Positions 46,732 to 57,480 of a stretch of DNA of 64,000 nucleotides are shown here, in pieces. The position numbers and the translations under genes are program-made. The notes below the pieces were generated by a model. It ran no database searches. It saw only the letters and a list, made by a program, of their open reading frames with translations, and had not been told where the DNA came from. The stretch comes from Albula goreensis. Its lineage: Eukaryota > Chordata > Actinopteri > Albuliformes > Albulidae. Location of the stretch: positions 30,890,501 to 30,954,500 of the forward strand of contig CM040748.1 in assembly GCA_022829145.1 (NCBI GenBank). Reading direction: 5' to 3'. Each line of letters opens with the position of its first letter. Within the stretch, counting starts at the first letter, position 1.

Positions 46732-48198
46732 ACACTGTATATTTATACACGCATTAAGAATATACTCTTTATAGTTAGGACATCATATTTTATCATATAC
46801 TACCCTTCATAATGGCGTTCTGGCTGGGTTACAGCGGTGAGCGATCTGAGGCTCGCGTAGCTGCTCTGCGGCAGCAGTCGTTTGGTTTTATGGAGCAGCT
46901 TGAAGAGGTCTCAGAGGATCGCTATTTGCTTATTGCACTTCACTGACATCCCGCGTTATTCCTCTCATGGTGGCATCTGGTTTAATTCGCCAGAAAATCA
47001 TCATTTCAAGAACTTGATACAACCTTTTATTATTATTGTTTTTTATTATTTATCATATCGCATTGTCTGTTTGATTCATTGGGTGCTTTTTTTCTTGTCG
47101 ACCTTGAGGTTGACCAGTGGAAATAGCACTTTAACCTTAGAGGAGAGCAGAGCAGCAAAAAAAACAAATTAAATTAACAATGAAGGGCTATGCCCAGTCT
47201 ATCCATAATGGACTCTTTTATATATACTGCACATTGAGCAATGAATGTGAATGTTAGCACTGAACTGTGTGTGTTAACATAAATAACTGAAGAATATTTG
47301 CAAAAAAAATTAACACAGAGTAATAATTAGTAAATAAAATGCTGTTAATTCAATTTACTTATATACTGAGTCAGGCTCTCTTCAAATGTCAAAGGAAAAA
47401 AAAGTTTGTTAGAAGTAGTCTTCATTCTTGGACTGTGCAATGGAGCATTTTTCCAAATAAAGAGCTGGTAACTCTTTAAACATGTTTTTCCACATCGAGC
47501 TAGACTCTGACAGTAAACATGTGCGATGAAAATAAGAAGCAGAAATAGTTTAATATGGTCACTGCTGGAGGAAGGCACTTATTGTTTTATTGAGCTGTTG
47601 TGGAATAGCCTTTACTACACTGTGATCCATCCAAGAAAAAAAAAAAATATATTTTCAACAGACTAATCAATATGCCACTATATCTTTATGTGCACATAAT
47701 TGAGCCACATTTTGTTCAAAATGTTTTGCCAGTACTGAATGCCTCAATTTCCCAAACACATTTTTTTAATCCCTCACTCTATAGTCCTGACTGGCATTTC
47801 TGCCAATATATAAATGTAAAATACTGGAAGATTTTAAATGAATGAAAGTATCAAAATGTAAAGTTAAAGGGTTTTTATGAGACATATGTATCTAGATATA
47901 CTAATTATGTCTAAAAACCAAAATTTTTGTACATTACCCACATACTATATGTTATGATGAAAGTGACATTTCACTATATTTCACTGAATTTCCATTCCAT
48001 ACCAAGGCTGGACGTTGACATGCAGGCTTTGCGTTCTATGTAGCACACTTCATACAAGTCTGAACGCGGGTCCGCCTTCACTGAGACAAGCTTCCTGTTT
48101 GCGGTCCACCGAAGCGTCTGGACGGCCTTCTGGCCTCATCGGCCACAGACGATGGCGCGGCGAGTGTCTCGCACCTGTTCCGTTGGACCTGTCATGCT
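46732..48198. other. Non-coding stretch
   Basis: No gene is seen. An A-run with TATATT lies at 47635-47655. Positions 48060-48190 are CpG-richer. The weak frame at 48015-48227 has no motif. Confidence 0.55.
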
Positions 48199-48226
48199 TG
48201 TGTGTGTGTGTGTGTGTGTGTGTGTG
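48199..48226. repeat. (TG)n microsatellite
   Basis: Fourteen TG units in a GC-rich context. Confidence 0.95.
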
Positions 48227-49872
48227 ACAAACCGGCCAGAGATTTACAAACAACAACAGTGGCGGCGGGGGCCAGCATATGGTGTAACGGCTCGGAAGGG
48301 ATACCAGGGGTCCCTGGAGGGGCGAAGAATAACAGGAGAGAAGTGACCGCCGCGCCGTCAGAGGGAGCGAGACAGGGTTTCACAGGAGGACGATAAGTAG
48401 CGAGAGGGATTAGGGAGAGGAGAAGAGGGATTAGCCTCCATGAATAGCGCAGTGGTAGCTGTGCTAATATTCACCCAACGGCATGCAGGGGCAGGGTTGG
48501 GTAACCAGACACACACGCACACACGCACTCACACAAAACAGCAGGTTAAAGAGGGCCGTCCGGTGGCAGATGTTGTTGGTTTAGCTGAAGCACATCACAG
48601 TGTGAAAACACTAACCTCGCTCCGCTAGCGCACGGAGAGGGCTGCCCCTTTGGGGGTCTCTGCCTACAGCCATCGCCTAGCGTCAGCTCTCTGCTTCCAG
48701 ACCAGATCCAAAAAAGAAAAATGGTGAGAAAAAGTCATAAAGGATCAAAGCAAAAAATAATATATTTTTTTAAATTTAGATGGATCACACTTTTCCAAAA
48801 ATGTGGGCTAAAATGCTGATGTCTGATGGAATTAGACAAAATTTAAGATTTTGTGAAAACACTCCTTTTCCTAGCCTCTTCACTTGGCCATATAGAGAAA
48901 AGAGATGGGGTGGGGGTATGGAGGGGGGGTGGAATGAGGGATAGAAAGTGGAATCTGACCTAGATGGTCTTGGCTGCTGAGAATCTCCAGGCAAAATCAA
49001 AATGGGAGTTCAGATGGAGAGACAGAGAGAGCACGAGAGAGGAGAAGAAGAAGAAAAAAGAAATTGAAAATCTCAGACCATAATTGCGGGTTGTAAACAT
49101 AATGAATTACAGTGGTGCTGTCAGCGGAGAGGCAGTATGGTATGGAAGGAGGGCAGTAAATCCGGCCCAGCCTGGGGTCTGCTGACATCTCTGCAGGGAC
49201 GTTATGGAATAGTCCCAGTTGGACTGTTTGGCTTTGAGGCTTGGGGTTTTGGCCGCGGCGATGGCCCTTTCTCCGTTTTCCACCGCTCTGTGAAACCCCC
49301 CCGCCCCCCCCACACCACTGGGTCCGGTCTCTCTGCAGCCTTTCACCGCACAGGCCGAAATCATCAGAGGCGTGTCTCTTTTGGTGTACCGCTGTGGCCG
49401 TTTTCCTGGGCCACAGGAAAAAAAAGAGTAATTGTTTCAATTTACTGTCTTTGTCACGGCCAGTTTTATGATTTACCTTCATGTGTATCAGAATTGGAAT
49501 CAGAAAAAAATCATTGTTTTTTATTGTTCACTGTGATTTTCTGATGGCCTAGTGATAGCTTGTATGAGTTTCTTAACCACAAGTAAAAAAAAAAAAGAAA
49601 TGTGTTTCAGCCTACATGTGGAGGTCTGTACTTTAATTCTTAAAGCATGCATTTTTGGTAAACCCTTTTGGATTCCCCTTTGTAAGTCCCCGTAAGGTTA
49701 TCAAAGAGTAGGCGTAGGCGCACTCTCATAGCCTCAATATCCCTACAGGGCTATAATTAATATTTTAATTTCATTTACAGTGATATCCCCAGCCTTTCAC
49801 ACAGCCGCCCACGTTTTCTGCCTTGCACACACACTCGGCGATCAGCTAACATGTCTGTAGATTTGCCAGCGT

Positions 49873-49874
<2 letters not shown>
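48227..49874. other. Non-coding stretch with purine and G tracts
   Basis: It has an impure (CA)n at 48507-48538 and a G-rich run at 48907-48932 that could form a quadruplex. A purine-rich tract lies at 49015-49070, and a small 8-bp hairpin (CTGTGGCC 49392-49399 with GGCCACAG 49409-49416). The 161-codon minus-strand frame at 48997-49482 and the overlapping 135-codon plus-strand frame lack recognisable motifs. Near 49740 the sequence CTATAATTAATATTTTAATTTC is ATTA-rich. Confidence 0.5.

Positions 49875-49905
<31 letters not shown>
49875..49905. repeat. (GT)n microsatellite
   Basis: About fifteen GT units. Confidence 0.95.
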
Positions 49906-49906
<1 letters not shown>

Positions 49907-49974
49907 CCATCTCTTCCACCCCTCTAAATATCACCTTTGACAAACAAAAGCAGGAGCGTGTTCCCAAATTTCCT

Positions 49975-50235
49975 GTGAGGCAGGGCCATCAGCTGGGGAT
50001 TATTATTGTTTATGTCTCTGGCCGGGCCCCGGCTCCCCGAGTCTCCGCGGCCCCAGCTCTGCTCCGCCGTGCTCCGCGGCGCCCCATGATGGATGACCAT
50101 TAAGGCAGCTTATTGGAAAGCGCCTGATTTATAGTCCGCCTCTGCCTCAGCCTAATGGCTTCATTTCTCTCCGCCCGCCACATGATGTCACAGCCAAGGT
50201 CATTCCGCCAATGGCCCTTTGTTGTTGTTGTTGCT
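49975..50235. promoter_or_regulatory. CpG-rich patch with CCAAT box
   Basis: Positions 50020-50095 carry roughly ten CpGs in about 75 bp (GGGCCCCGGC, CCGCGGCCCC, CTCCGCGGCGCC), far above the window average. The following part has GGATGACCATTAAGGCAGC, a CRE-like TGATGTCA (50183-50190), CAAGGTCATTCC (nuclear-receptor half-site) and CCGCCAATGG (CCAAT type). This combination is promoter- or enhancer-like, but no transcript start or adjoining exon can be shown. A (GTT)n run at 50219-50233 ends it. Confidence 0.4.
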
Positions 50236-50248
50236 CGCTGATGACTGT

Positions 50249-50295
50249 GGGGGAGGGGGGGAGGGGGGGGTGAGGGGGATGGGGGGTGGTAGGTG
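50249..50295 (+). repeat. G-rich tract, potential quadruplex
   Basis: GGGGGAGGGGGGGAGGGG continues with further G-runs separated by one or two bases. It is the strongest quadruplex-type sequence in the window and lies directly next to the CpG-rich patch. Confidence 0.85.
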
Positions 50296-50559
50296 GCAGT
50301 TGTGATGCGATATTGTAAGCGCCCCTGCATTTGCGTGTTCACGTTTGTGCGGCTGTTTCGTGAGGGCTTTCGGCTCGTCCCCTTTTTTGTTTTGTTCGTT
50401 CTTCCCACCCCTCCTATCCCCCTCTGTCCGTTCTCTTCTCCCTGGCCTTGCCAAGTGTGGCAGACAGTAGATTAAAAGGTGCTCGTCATTCGCCCGCTCC
50501 CCTCCACTTGTCAGGGAAGAAGCGGGCTTCTTTACGGCCGCACCAGGGACCTCTATTAC

Positions 50560-50741
50560 TCACAGCTACTTCAAATGAGCGGCAGCAAATATATACTGTT
50601 CCTATTAAAGCGCCAATCAATAAAAACGCCATTAAGGTAGTAAAAGTTGCTGATTTTAGTGAAGGCCCAAACAAAATATTTGATTTTCTCTCAGAGTGCT
50701 CATTGAAATGGCTGGGAAACACATACACACCCTCTGATGCC
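50560..50741. promoter_or_regulatory. Candidate conserved non-coding block
   Basis: TTCCTATTAAAGCGCCAATC, CAATAAAAACGCCATTAAGG, TAAAAGTTGCTGATTTTAGTG and ACAAAATATTTGATTTTC form a distinctive unique block with HOX/CDX-type AATAAAAA and ATTA cores. Its texture is that of a deeply conserved element; this is inferred. Confidence 0.4.
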
Positions 50742-50779
50742 CACAAACACACAAACACACACACACACACACACACACA
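50742..50779. repeat. (CA)n microsatellite
   Basis: Interrupted CA run whose last part is pure. Confidence 0.93.
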
Positions 50780-51185
50780 TTACAGTGAGAGAACTGGGGG
50801 TTGCACTCTTGGTAAATCATTTATCTTACGGATTCATTTAGTTTCACACACTATATTTCCCTCTCGCCCATTGATTTCTCATCATTATTTGTCATAAGCT
50901 GTTCCATCGAAGTGGGAAAAATATGACCACACTCCAACTGCAATGGACAAATGGAAGGAAATTCATTAAAAGCAGAAATGGTGGTTCAACACTAAGGTGG
51001 GTAATGGCCTTGCAAATTTGATTGTCGGGGGATCTTGGTACTTCTTAATAACACCTCAGAGGAGTTATTTCCTTTTCCTCTGACTTTCTTTTGCCATATT
51101 GTGTTATTATTGCATGATACACAACATATCTATACAGATGATGTATAAAATGTATACACTATCTATACACACTCCTACCATTCAT
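50780..51185. other. Non-coding stretch
   Basis: AT-moderate sequence between the CA repeat and the mariner relic. No gene is seen. Confidence 0.6.
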
Positions 51186-52012
51186 GTAGTGCAGAGGGTG
51201 GAGAAATGGAAACACCAGGTTAAAAGAAATAGTATTTTTGAAAGTGAGAAAAGAGTATAAACATTTAATTTTTATGTCAGTACTAATTACCAATATGTTT
51301 CTGTTTTTCTGTCAACTTTTGTACTGTTTGTAAACCAAGTTGAAAAACGCTACAGATTTTGAGAGGGGTCACATGGCTGGTGTTGAATGCATGTAGCAGA
51401 AACTATTTAATGTGTCAAGAGGAGCAGTGTCAAAAATAATGACAGCATAAGCCAAAAAACATCAGGAAGTACAGTGGAACAGATCAGGATACACGGACAC
51501 TGAAAAAGATATCTGTGGAAAAATAACCAAGCAGCAGCCTCCGTAAATGCAAACCTCTGTGATTCAATCTTAAAGAAAAAGCTGGTATCTGTGGTAAGGC
51601 TGCTAACTGGATGCGGCTCGTGAGCCACTTTACTTCCCATGTTCACATATTCCGAGATGACACTGCCCCCATACAGACTGTTGAACAGATTCAAGTGTAG
51701 TTTCATGAACACCACGATAAGATTAAACACCTTCCACGGCAATCCCAATCACCAGACCTAAACATCATTGAACTAAGGATGGTCAGGGGGAACTTCTAGA
51801 CCACAGAGAACGGCATAGATTTCCATCTTTCCATCTTAATCTCCCAAAGAACGGGAGGCTTTCCTTCAACAATGGTTTAACATTCCACAAGACACTCCTG
51901 CAACATCATTCCAAGAAATGCTGAAGTTGCTCTGACAGCAAAGTCAGCTCCTCATTAGTTCATAAATATTAATATGTTGTTTGAGGTTTACATTATTTTG
52001 TCTTCCACTGTA
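51186..52012 (+). mobile_element. Decayed Tc1/mariner element
   Basis: The left end (GTGCAGAGGGTGGAGAAATG) and the reversed right end (CAGTGGAAGACAAAATAATG) are diverged inverted terminal repeats near TA dinucleotides. Between them lies a broken transposase (51355-51935). At about 830 bp the copy is shorter than a usual autonomous element of 1.3-1.6 kb, so the middle has been deleted. It is inactive. Confidence 0.88.
51355..51935 (+). pseudogene. Tc1/mariner transposase remnant
   Basis: The N-terminal part reads DFERGHMAGVE... and LFNVSRGAVSKIMTA, a paired-type helix-turn-helix with the usual DFERG start of this group. A stop codon follows the first dozen residues and another follows the helix-turn-helix. 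The catalytic part reads HVHIFRDDTAPIQ from 51638 and then HLPRQSQSPDLNIIE, which holds the second aspartate (in DDTAP) and the final glutamate (in NIIE) of the DDE triad. I count 36 residues between these two, including one stop, which fits a DD36E-type Tc1/mariner rather than DD34E. The first catalytic aspartate region is missing because of an internal deletion. The remaining C-terminal sequence near 51850-51930 still resembles the family, in a broken frame. This is a fossil with no function. Confidence 0.88.
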
Positions 52013-52519
52013 TGTCCTTGGACGTGTTGCTGTCGCGGTTAACGCTCATTACTGTGACTGAAAGTATATGTCTTTAAATGCAAGTTAATTAATTAACTAA
52101 GGCCCAATATATAAAACCAATGACCTCAATTATAAAAGTATTCTGCCTTTCTAGAGTGCAGTACTCATTCAGTAATTAAAAATAATCTATTTCATGACTT
52201 TTTGATCTTTACAATAGTCTTTTGCTTTCTAAATTGCTTCACGATAATAGAGCATGACTTACTTCATAAAGATGATGCCAGCAATGGAATTAGTGCACAT
52301 TAAATTACTGTACAATTAACATTCATTCTTTTATCCAAAGCACAATTTACTTTGAGAAGATTATACTGTCAGTTGAATTGCAATAAATTGCATTACTGTA
52401 GAATTAACATTAATTTCTCCTTGTATATAAAAATACATCATCCCTGTAAGTTAAGTGCACACTAAACCAGGATGCCGTTGTTGCTTGATAGACTATTTTG
52501 GTTCTGACAGCTCAGCCCT
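52013..52519. other. AT-rich non-coding stretch
   Basis: No gene is seen. The sequence AATTACTGTA.AATTAACATT is repeated near 52302 and 52391, a short direct repeat. Confidence 0.55.
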
Positions 52520-52740
52520 CATTTCTTTGTCCCCAAGAGCCGCAGCGTGTGCCGGTTCTTGGGCTAACCTGAATCAGTTTAGGCCCAAGAGACTAGCTGA
52601 GATGAGTTAACTGTGTCACCAGCTATTTTAATTGGTCGATAATTGCTGAATACCAATAAAATAACAAAAACCAGCTAATACTGCAACCGTTCAGGACAAG
52701 AACTGAGGACCACGGCTCTGATGGAGGGTTTGAAGACTTG
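52520..52740 (-). repeat. Probable dispersed-repeat relic
   Basis: On the minus strand: GCTGGTTTTTGTTATTTTATTGG, then GACCAATTAAAATAGCTGG, GTGACACAG, CTCAGCTAGTCTCTTGGGCC and a CpG-bearing end. The order resembles the same type of fish repeat as 32572-32745. The assignment is from remembered motifs, and boundaries are approximate. Confidence 0.4.
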
Positions 52741-53894
52741 AATTTAAGACTTGCAATGGATAGAATGTTCCTATTAGTTGTCACTGTGGTGAGTCCAAGT
52801 TGCTCCAAATTCTCATCTCTCCTGACAGAACAGGGTTATACTCATTAACACACCTACCCTGTAGTTTTGAGAACTTGTTTGGCCTACCTTTACATTTTTA
52901 ACTTCTGTGCAAATACAGTACCTCATAAATAGTGAATGGTATGTGATGGTGTCTGCTGCTTGGCTCAGATGCAGGTGAAGAGGTAAACTGTGCAATAGGC
53001 CTCCTGACCTGTTACCAGGGATGTGACAGTGGGTAGTTAGTATTCATTGAGAGCATGGTTGCTATGTTGTCTGTCGTCAATAACAAGTATGCAAAATCAA
53101 ATACACACACTATCACCACTGAATTAACTTGCACGTCAGGATCAAATCTTTGAGTATTCTGTGATGCGTACTTGTGTGTACTGGTGGTTCCCAGAGATCA
53201 TTAGCACCCACCATTAGTCAAAACAACCAGCCTTCTACTTTTCCCTAAAGTTTGGCTTTTTTTATTATTATTCACTAACCATGGGAGGAGTGGATTTCTT
53301 TCCAGGTTGGAGTCTCAATGCAGGTTGCCAGGTTGGACAATTACAGTAATTTGAATTTTTTTCATCATCATGTTACTATAACATTCCAAACTGTAGGCAT
53401 TTTTCCGCCAGATACTGTTGTTTTGGGGGAATCGCAGTTACACATATCACATTGTGTAACATATTTACGCCTCTTGTGAGACCGGGTTGAACCCAGAGGT
53501 AGCTGCAACTGCACACATTCTTTATGCATGTCTGCTCGCAGGCAATTTATCTCTACGCAGTGGGACACACTGCTTGATGAACGAGCGAACCTGCACCGGT
53601 TCTATATGAGTTCGGTGCAAGGAATATACATTTTGTGAAATATTTTACTTTCAACTGATGTACACAGCCAGTAAGTGTATAACCGTATGTGTGGAGGACA
53701 ATGTGTCACAGGCCTGACGGGTCAGAACACAAAAAAAGTTTTAGGTTTGTAAGTAAAGGACATTACACCAATGATATGTATGTGCTACACATCAAGCTCA
53801 TGATGTGCACGACAATAGTTTGGAGGTTTGAGGGGCATCTGTAAGATGGCCTTCTCATATTTACCTTTATTTTTGTCTCATTCTTCCTCATCAA
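52741..53894. other. Non-coding stretch
   Basis: No gene or clear mobile element is seen. Confidence 0.6.
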
Positions 53895-54053
53895 GGCCTG
53901 TATTCACTAAGCATCTCATGGTATGAGTGCTGGTTGAGGATCAGCTTTTCCTGTTTGGTTATAATGGATACAATTAGTATATAAGCAGGAGAGACCTGAT
54001 CCTGGATCAGTATGAATACAGCACCGCTCTGAGAGGATGTGTGAATACAACCC
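53895..54053. mobile_element. Fold-back MITE
   Basis: The left end GGCCTGTATTCACTAAGCATC and the reversed right end GGGTTGTATTCACACATCC are long imperfect inverted repeats (about 45-55 bp each) around a short AT-rich centre. GATCCTGGATCAG and GAGGATCAG also pair within it. I recognise the family (GGCC.GTATTCAC...CTCAGAGTAGGAGTGCTG) as widespread in fish. No coding capacity. Confidence 0.85.
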
Positions 54054-54924
54054 AGACTGGGGTCTGAAATTCTTTGCCTGAATTTTTTAGAACAGTCCAG
54101 CTGCTTTGTAATAATTTACCAAGAATAATCAAGAGTTTTCCTGTGAATGTTTGTGTCGAAAAGGTTAATGGTCTGTAAGTCATATTATTTCATATTCTTT
54201 GTGTGTAAGAGAGAATGTGTGTGTGTGTGAGAGAGAGAGTGTGTGTGTGTGTGCGCGTGTGAGAGAGAGAGTGAGTGAGTGCACAAGTGCATGTATACTG
54301 TCCGTGCGTGTATAAGTGTTTCGAGTCTTCTCTGAACTCTCGCCCCAGACATCGCCGCTGAGCTGAGTGCCTGTACGGCAGTGACAGGGACAAGATTGAT
54401 GCGTTTCATTTCAGGGAATGGCCTGTAAAAGGCGCCCTGACCGCAGACCCCTCTCTCATCTCCGCGGCTCCCTGACACCGTCACACCGCTGTGAGCCCTG
54501 CATTCCGCCATGCCGCGCTGCACCACGCCGTGCGTATGGGCTGGTCGTGATGTCACACTGTCTGGGCTTTTTAATCTCCGCTGCACCTTTTTTTAATCAG
54601 CTCTGAAAAGCATTGTACAGTAAAACTGGGCTGATTTTGGTCTCTGACCTCTGCACTAAAGTGTGTTAGTTTAGTCCCTGGTGTGATGTTGCTGTTATTC
54701 TTAGTAGTAATATTATTAATGTTGTTATCCAATTTTAAATTTGCTTAGTAGACTGACGTATATAAAGCCAATGTACCATTATTGTTGTTATTGTAATTAT
54801 TGTAGTTGTGGTAGTGGAAGTAGTAGTAGTATTAATATGACTGTTGTTGCCGTCGCTGCTTTGTATTTATCTGCTTTCATCATTTATTTGAATCTACAGC
54901 AGCTTGCATCCCTTGTTTCCTTCA
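54054..54924. other. Non-coding stretch with (TG)n/(GA)n microsatellite
   Basis: A compound TG/GA repeat occupies 54201-54280. The minus-strand frame at 54185-54586 begins in unique GC-rich sequence (54340-54590) but shows no domain. A (TTG/TAG)n-like triplet stretch lies at 54775-54835. No gene is supported. Confidence 0.55.
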
Positions 54925-55075
54925 GCATGTGATGCACTTATACAGCGATGTAGTGTGTGTACTTAAGCAGTTTGGGTTAAGCACCTTGCTCAAGGGAACA
55001 GTGGCAGACCCTCACAGGGGAATTGAGCCTGCAGTCTGTGGCTCAGGAGGCCAGCGCCTCAACAGCCCTCTGTTT
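54925..55075 (-). repeat. tRNA-derived SINE, minus strand
   Basis: Read on the minus strand: GGCTCAATTCCCC (B-box-like), then GCCACTGTTCCCTTGAGCAAG, GTGCTTAACCC, CTGCTTAAGTACACACAC and CGCTGTATAAGTGCAT. This is the core and tail order of a fish tRNA-SINE family. The copy at 61950-62105 belongs to the same family. Confidence 0.8.
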
Positions 55076-55559
55076 CTTTATCCATTCAGCACTGGCAGTG
55101 TGTTACCATGCATACGTATGAGCGGCGTCTCTAAGAGATATCGTTGTTGTGCCTTCAAGGTATGTCTTTCTGGCAAGTGTCTGTGGGTCTTTTGAGTTGG
55201 AACAATCAGTGCATAATTTGCGCTAATAGAGAGTGCTAAAGAGTTGATTCCATCAGAATCGCTGGTCTGAAATTGTTAGCCACTGTTCAAATCCATTGTT
55301 AGGATTTGATATGTTCCCATTCCTGCTTTGTAAATGACCATGTCCCGTCTACCAGGTGCCTTTAATAGCAATTTGAATTCAAATGTGTACTACATAAAAT
55401 GTATGTTAAGTATATATGTGAGTGCTGTATTTTTGCCCAGTGCAGTCATTCAGTCTCAAAAAATGCTACATGGCAAGAGGAGTATCACTTCTCTAGGTGT
55501 TTATTTCCCTTGGCACTTAAAGGGTTGGAGAGGGAAAAACATCAGCCACTGATGGGGTT
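55076..55559. other. Non-coding stretch
   Basis: No gene is seen. Confidence 0.6.
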
Positions 55560-55910
55560 TAGTGTGAGGACCAACGCACAGCTCCTTCCCCGAGCATTAA
55601 ATATTGCATGTAGCTCATTTGCTGGACCCAAGAAAGGAGGCGAAAGCCACTCCTCTCTTGGGCGTATTTAGGGGCGCGAGCCAGCCTCGAATTGATGTGT
55701 CTTCGCCAATGGCACGGCCCGCGAGGCAGAATTCCCCAAACTCGTCCAGAATGGCGGAGAGCGTCTCCCCTTCCTATTCCTCCGCTCATCCATCACCCTG
55801 TCACTTTAATTTAGATGCCGCTACCTGTTTTAATAACGCTCATTTCAGGGAAGGGATATTGCGAGGGCGAGAAATCTCGGAGATCTCCTGTGGGCTAACG
55901 TGTGGTTTAT
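55560..55910. promoter_or_regulatory. Candidate conserved non-coding block with CpGs
   Basis: GAGCATTAAATATTGCATG is followed by CpG-bearing sequence (GGGCGTATTTAGGGGCGCGAG, CACGGCCCGCGAGG) and then CACTTTAATTTAGATGCCGC, TTTTAATAACGC and GGGCGAGAAATCTCGGAG. No simple repeats. The frames on both strands have no motif. Function is inferred. Confidence 0.35.
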
Positions 55911-57199
55911 ATTAACCCTTACCGACTGCGCAGGTTGATATTAAGGCTTACAGACTGCGCGGTGTTCAGTCCTGGCTTCCACATGTGAGTCATCTGCTCA
56001 TGATGGGTGAGGGAGGGAAGAAAAAGGTTTTATTTATCATCTGCTATTGTGTATCACAGACCTGGTCATTTTCTCAAGTCTTTCAGCACAATCAGGGAAC
56101 AAATTCAGATTAAATTATAGGACTCTAACCCACATTAAACCTATCATCTCTTTGTCATTTGTTGGAAACACAACTTGAGATAGCGGTTCGCAGGAGCATC
56201 TTTTAAGCTCTTTGTCAGGCGTATTAATTCTGCTTTGTATTGTCAGGTTCATAACCATGTGAAATGGTTTGCTGTAGTTATTGTCATGGTATATGAGACA
56301 TACCATGGTACGTGCTTATACATATGCTTACCGTTCCTCATTTTATTTACATGTGCTTTCAGCAAAAAAAACGTAGGTGTTTCTGAAAACTACAAATTTT
56401 TGTATGTATTTTAAGTATGCATATCAAATGAACCATTACATATTTTATATAAGTAGTTCTATAGCCCATTCTTTATTAGGCTTGTTCAAATATAGAATTG
56501 GTATGTGTTAAAGCAAGTGTATATCCATTACCATCTGCAGTCCTTCGGCCTGAATAATGTTAATGTCTATGGAGGAAGTGTTGAATGTGTTTCATCCAGG
56601 TCTGTCCTTCATTTGCTTCTCACTATCCACTTTGAACTTTCTTTGCATGATCAACCAGTGGGAGCCAAGGCACAGTGATGACATCACAAAAGATTACTCT
56701 ACACCTACTGCTTGGCTGAATACCTTCACCTCCTGGAAGTTTCCAAGGTTCCCAGGACAATCTCCCACAGATAACTAGTCATATAACAGATAACAGCAGT
56801 GTGGATAAGATCCATGTGTATTTTATACACCCTACCTGATTACATCAATTACAGGACCAACCTTAGACTGAGGATGTTCAGGGTGCCGATACACTACACT
56901 GGGGGAGAATACTTCTCATACAGCGCTTCATATGTGAGGTGAAAATTTCCCTTGTATAATGATCATCTTCACCCAATGACAGTGATCAGCAGTTCCCATT
57001 TTAATGGCGCATGGTTTTCGCTATGCTTCAGATGTCCTCTGTGCATATCTTAGCTGTGCCCAGCACGGATCTGTAGTGATGTAAAATGGACGCCACTCAC
57101 ACTGCAGGTACTGCAGGGCTCTTTCCGGCCATGGCCTCCTTTGCTCTCAGTCTAAAAGCACAACATGAGGAGGGAGGAAAAAAAAAAAGCGGCCTGGCT
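55911..57199. other. Non-coding stretch
   Basis: No gene is seen. A short partial direct repeat (CCGACTGCGCAGGTTGATATT / CAGACTGCGCGGTGTT) occurs near 55922-55968. The sequence is otherwise unremarkable. Confidence 0.55.
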
Positions 57200-57480
57200 G
57201 CCAACAAGCAGCAGTGCTGCTTCGGTAATCTCCCGTGAGTTTAGCCAGATTCAGCCAAAGCGGATTGCCGCGCTGTGCTCCCGGGAATCATCTCATGATT
57301 CGATTACTTCCATACTCAGCTGGAGGAATTAAGTTACCAGTCTTAATGTAATTCTCCAGAATGCAATTCTGCCCCCTTCATCAAAAAAAAGTGGCCTAAG
57401 CTGGCTGCTGCATTCTGAAACTGCTGCCTGCGTTCGTTACCAACGCAAACAAATAACAGAGGAATACGGAAAGCAGATGC
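57200..57480. promoter_or_regulatory. Candidate conserved non-coding block
   Basis: Unique mixed sequence includes TCGGTAATCTCCCG, CATGATTCGATTACTTCC, GAGGAATTAAGTTACC and CTTAATGTAATTCTCC. No simple repeats. Function is inferred. Confidence 0.38.

Noticed and set aside
48997..49482. 161-codon minus-strand frame with overlapping plus-strand frame
   Set aside because: No motif; both frames open because of local composition and purine tracts.
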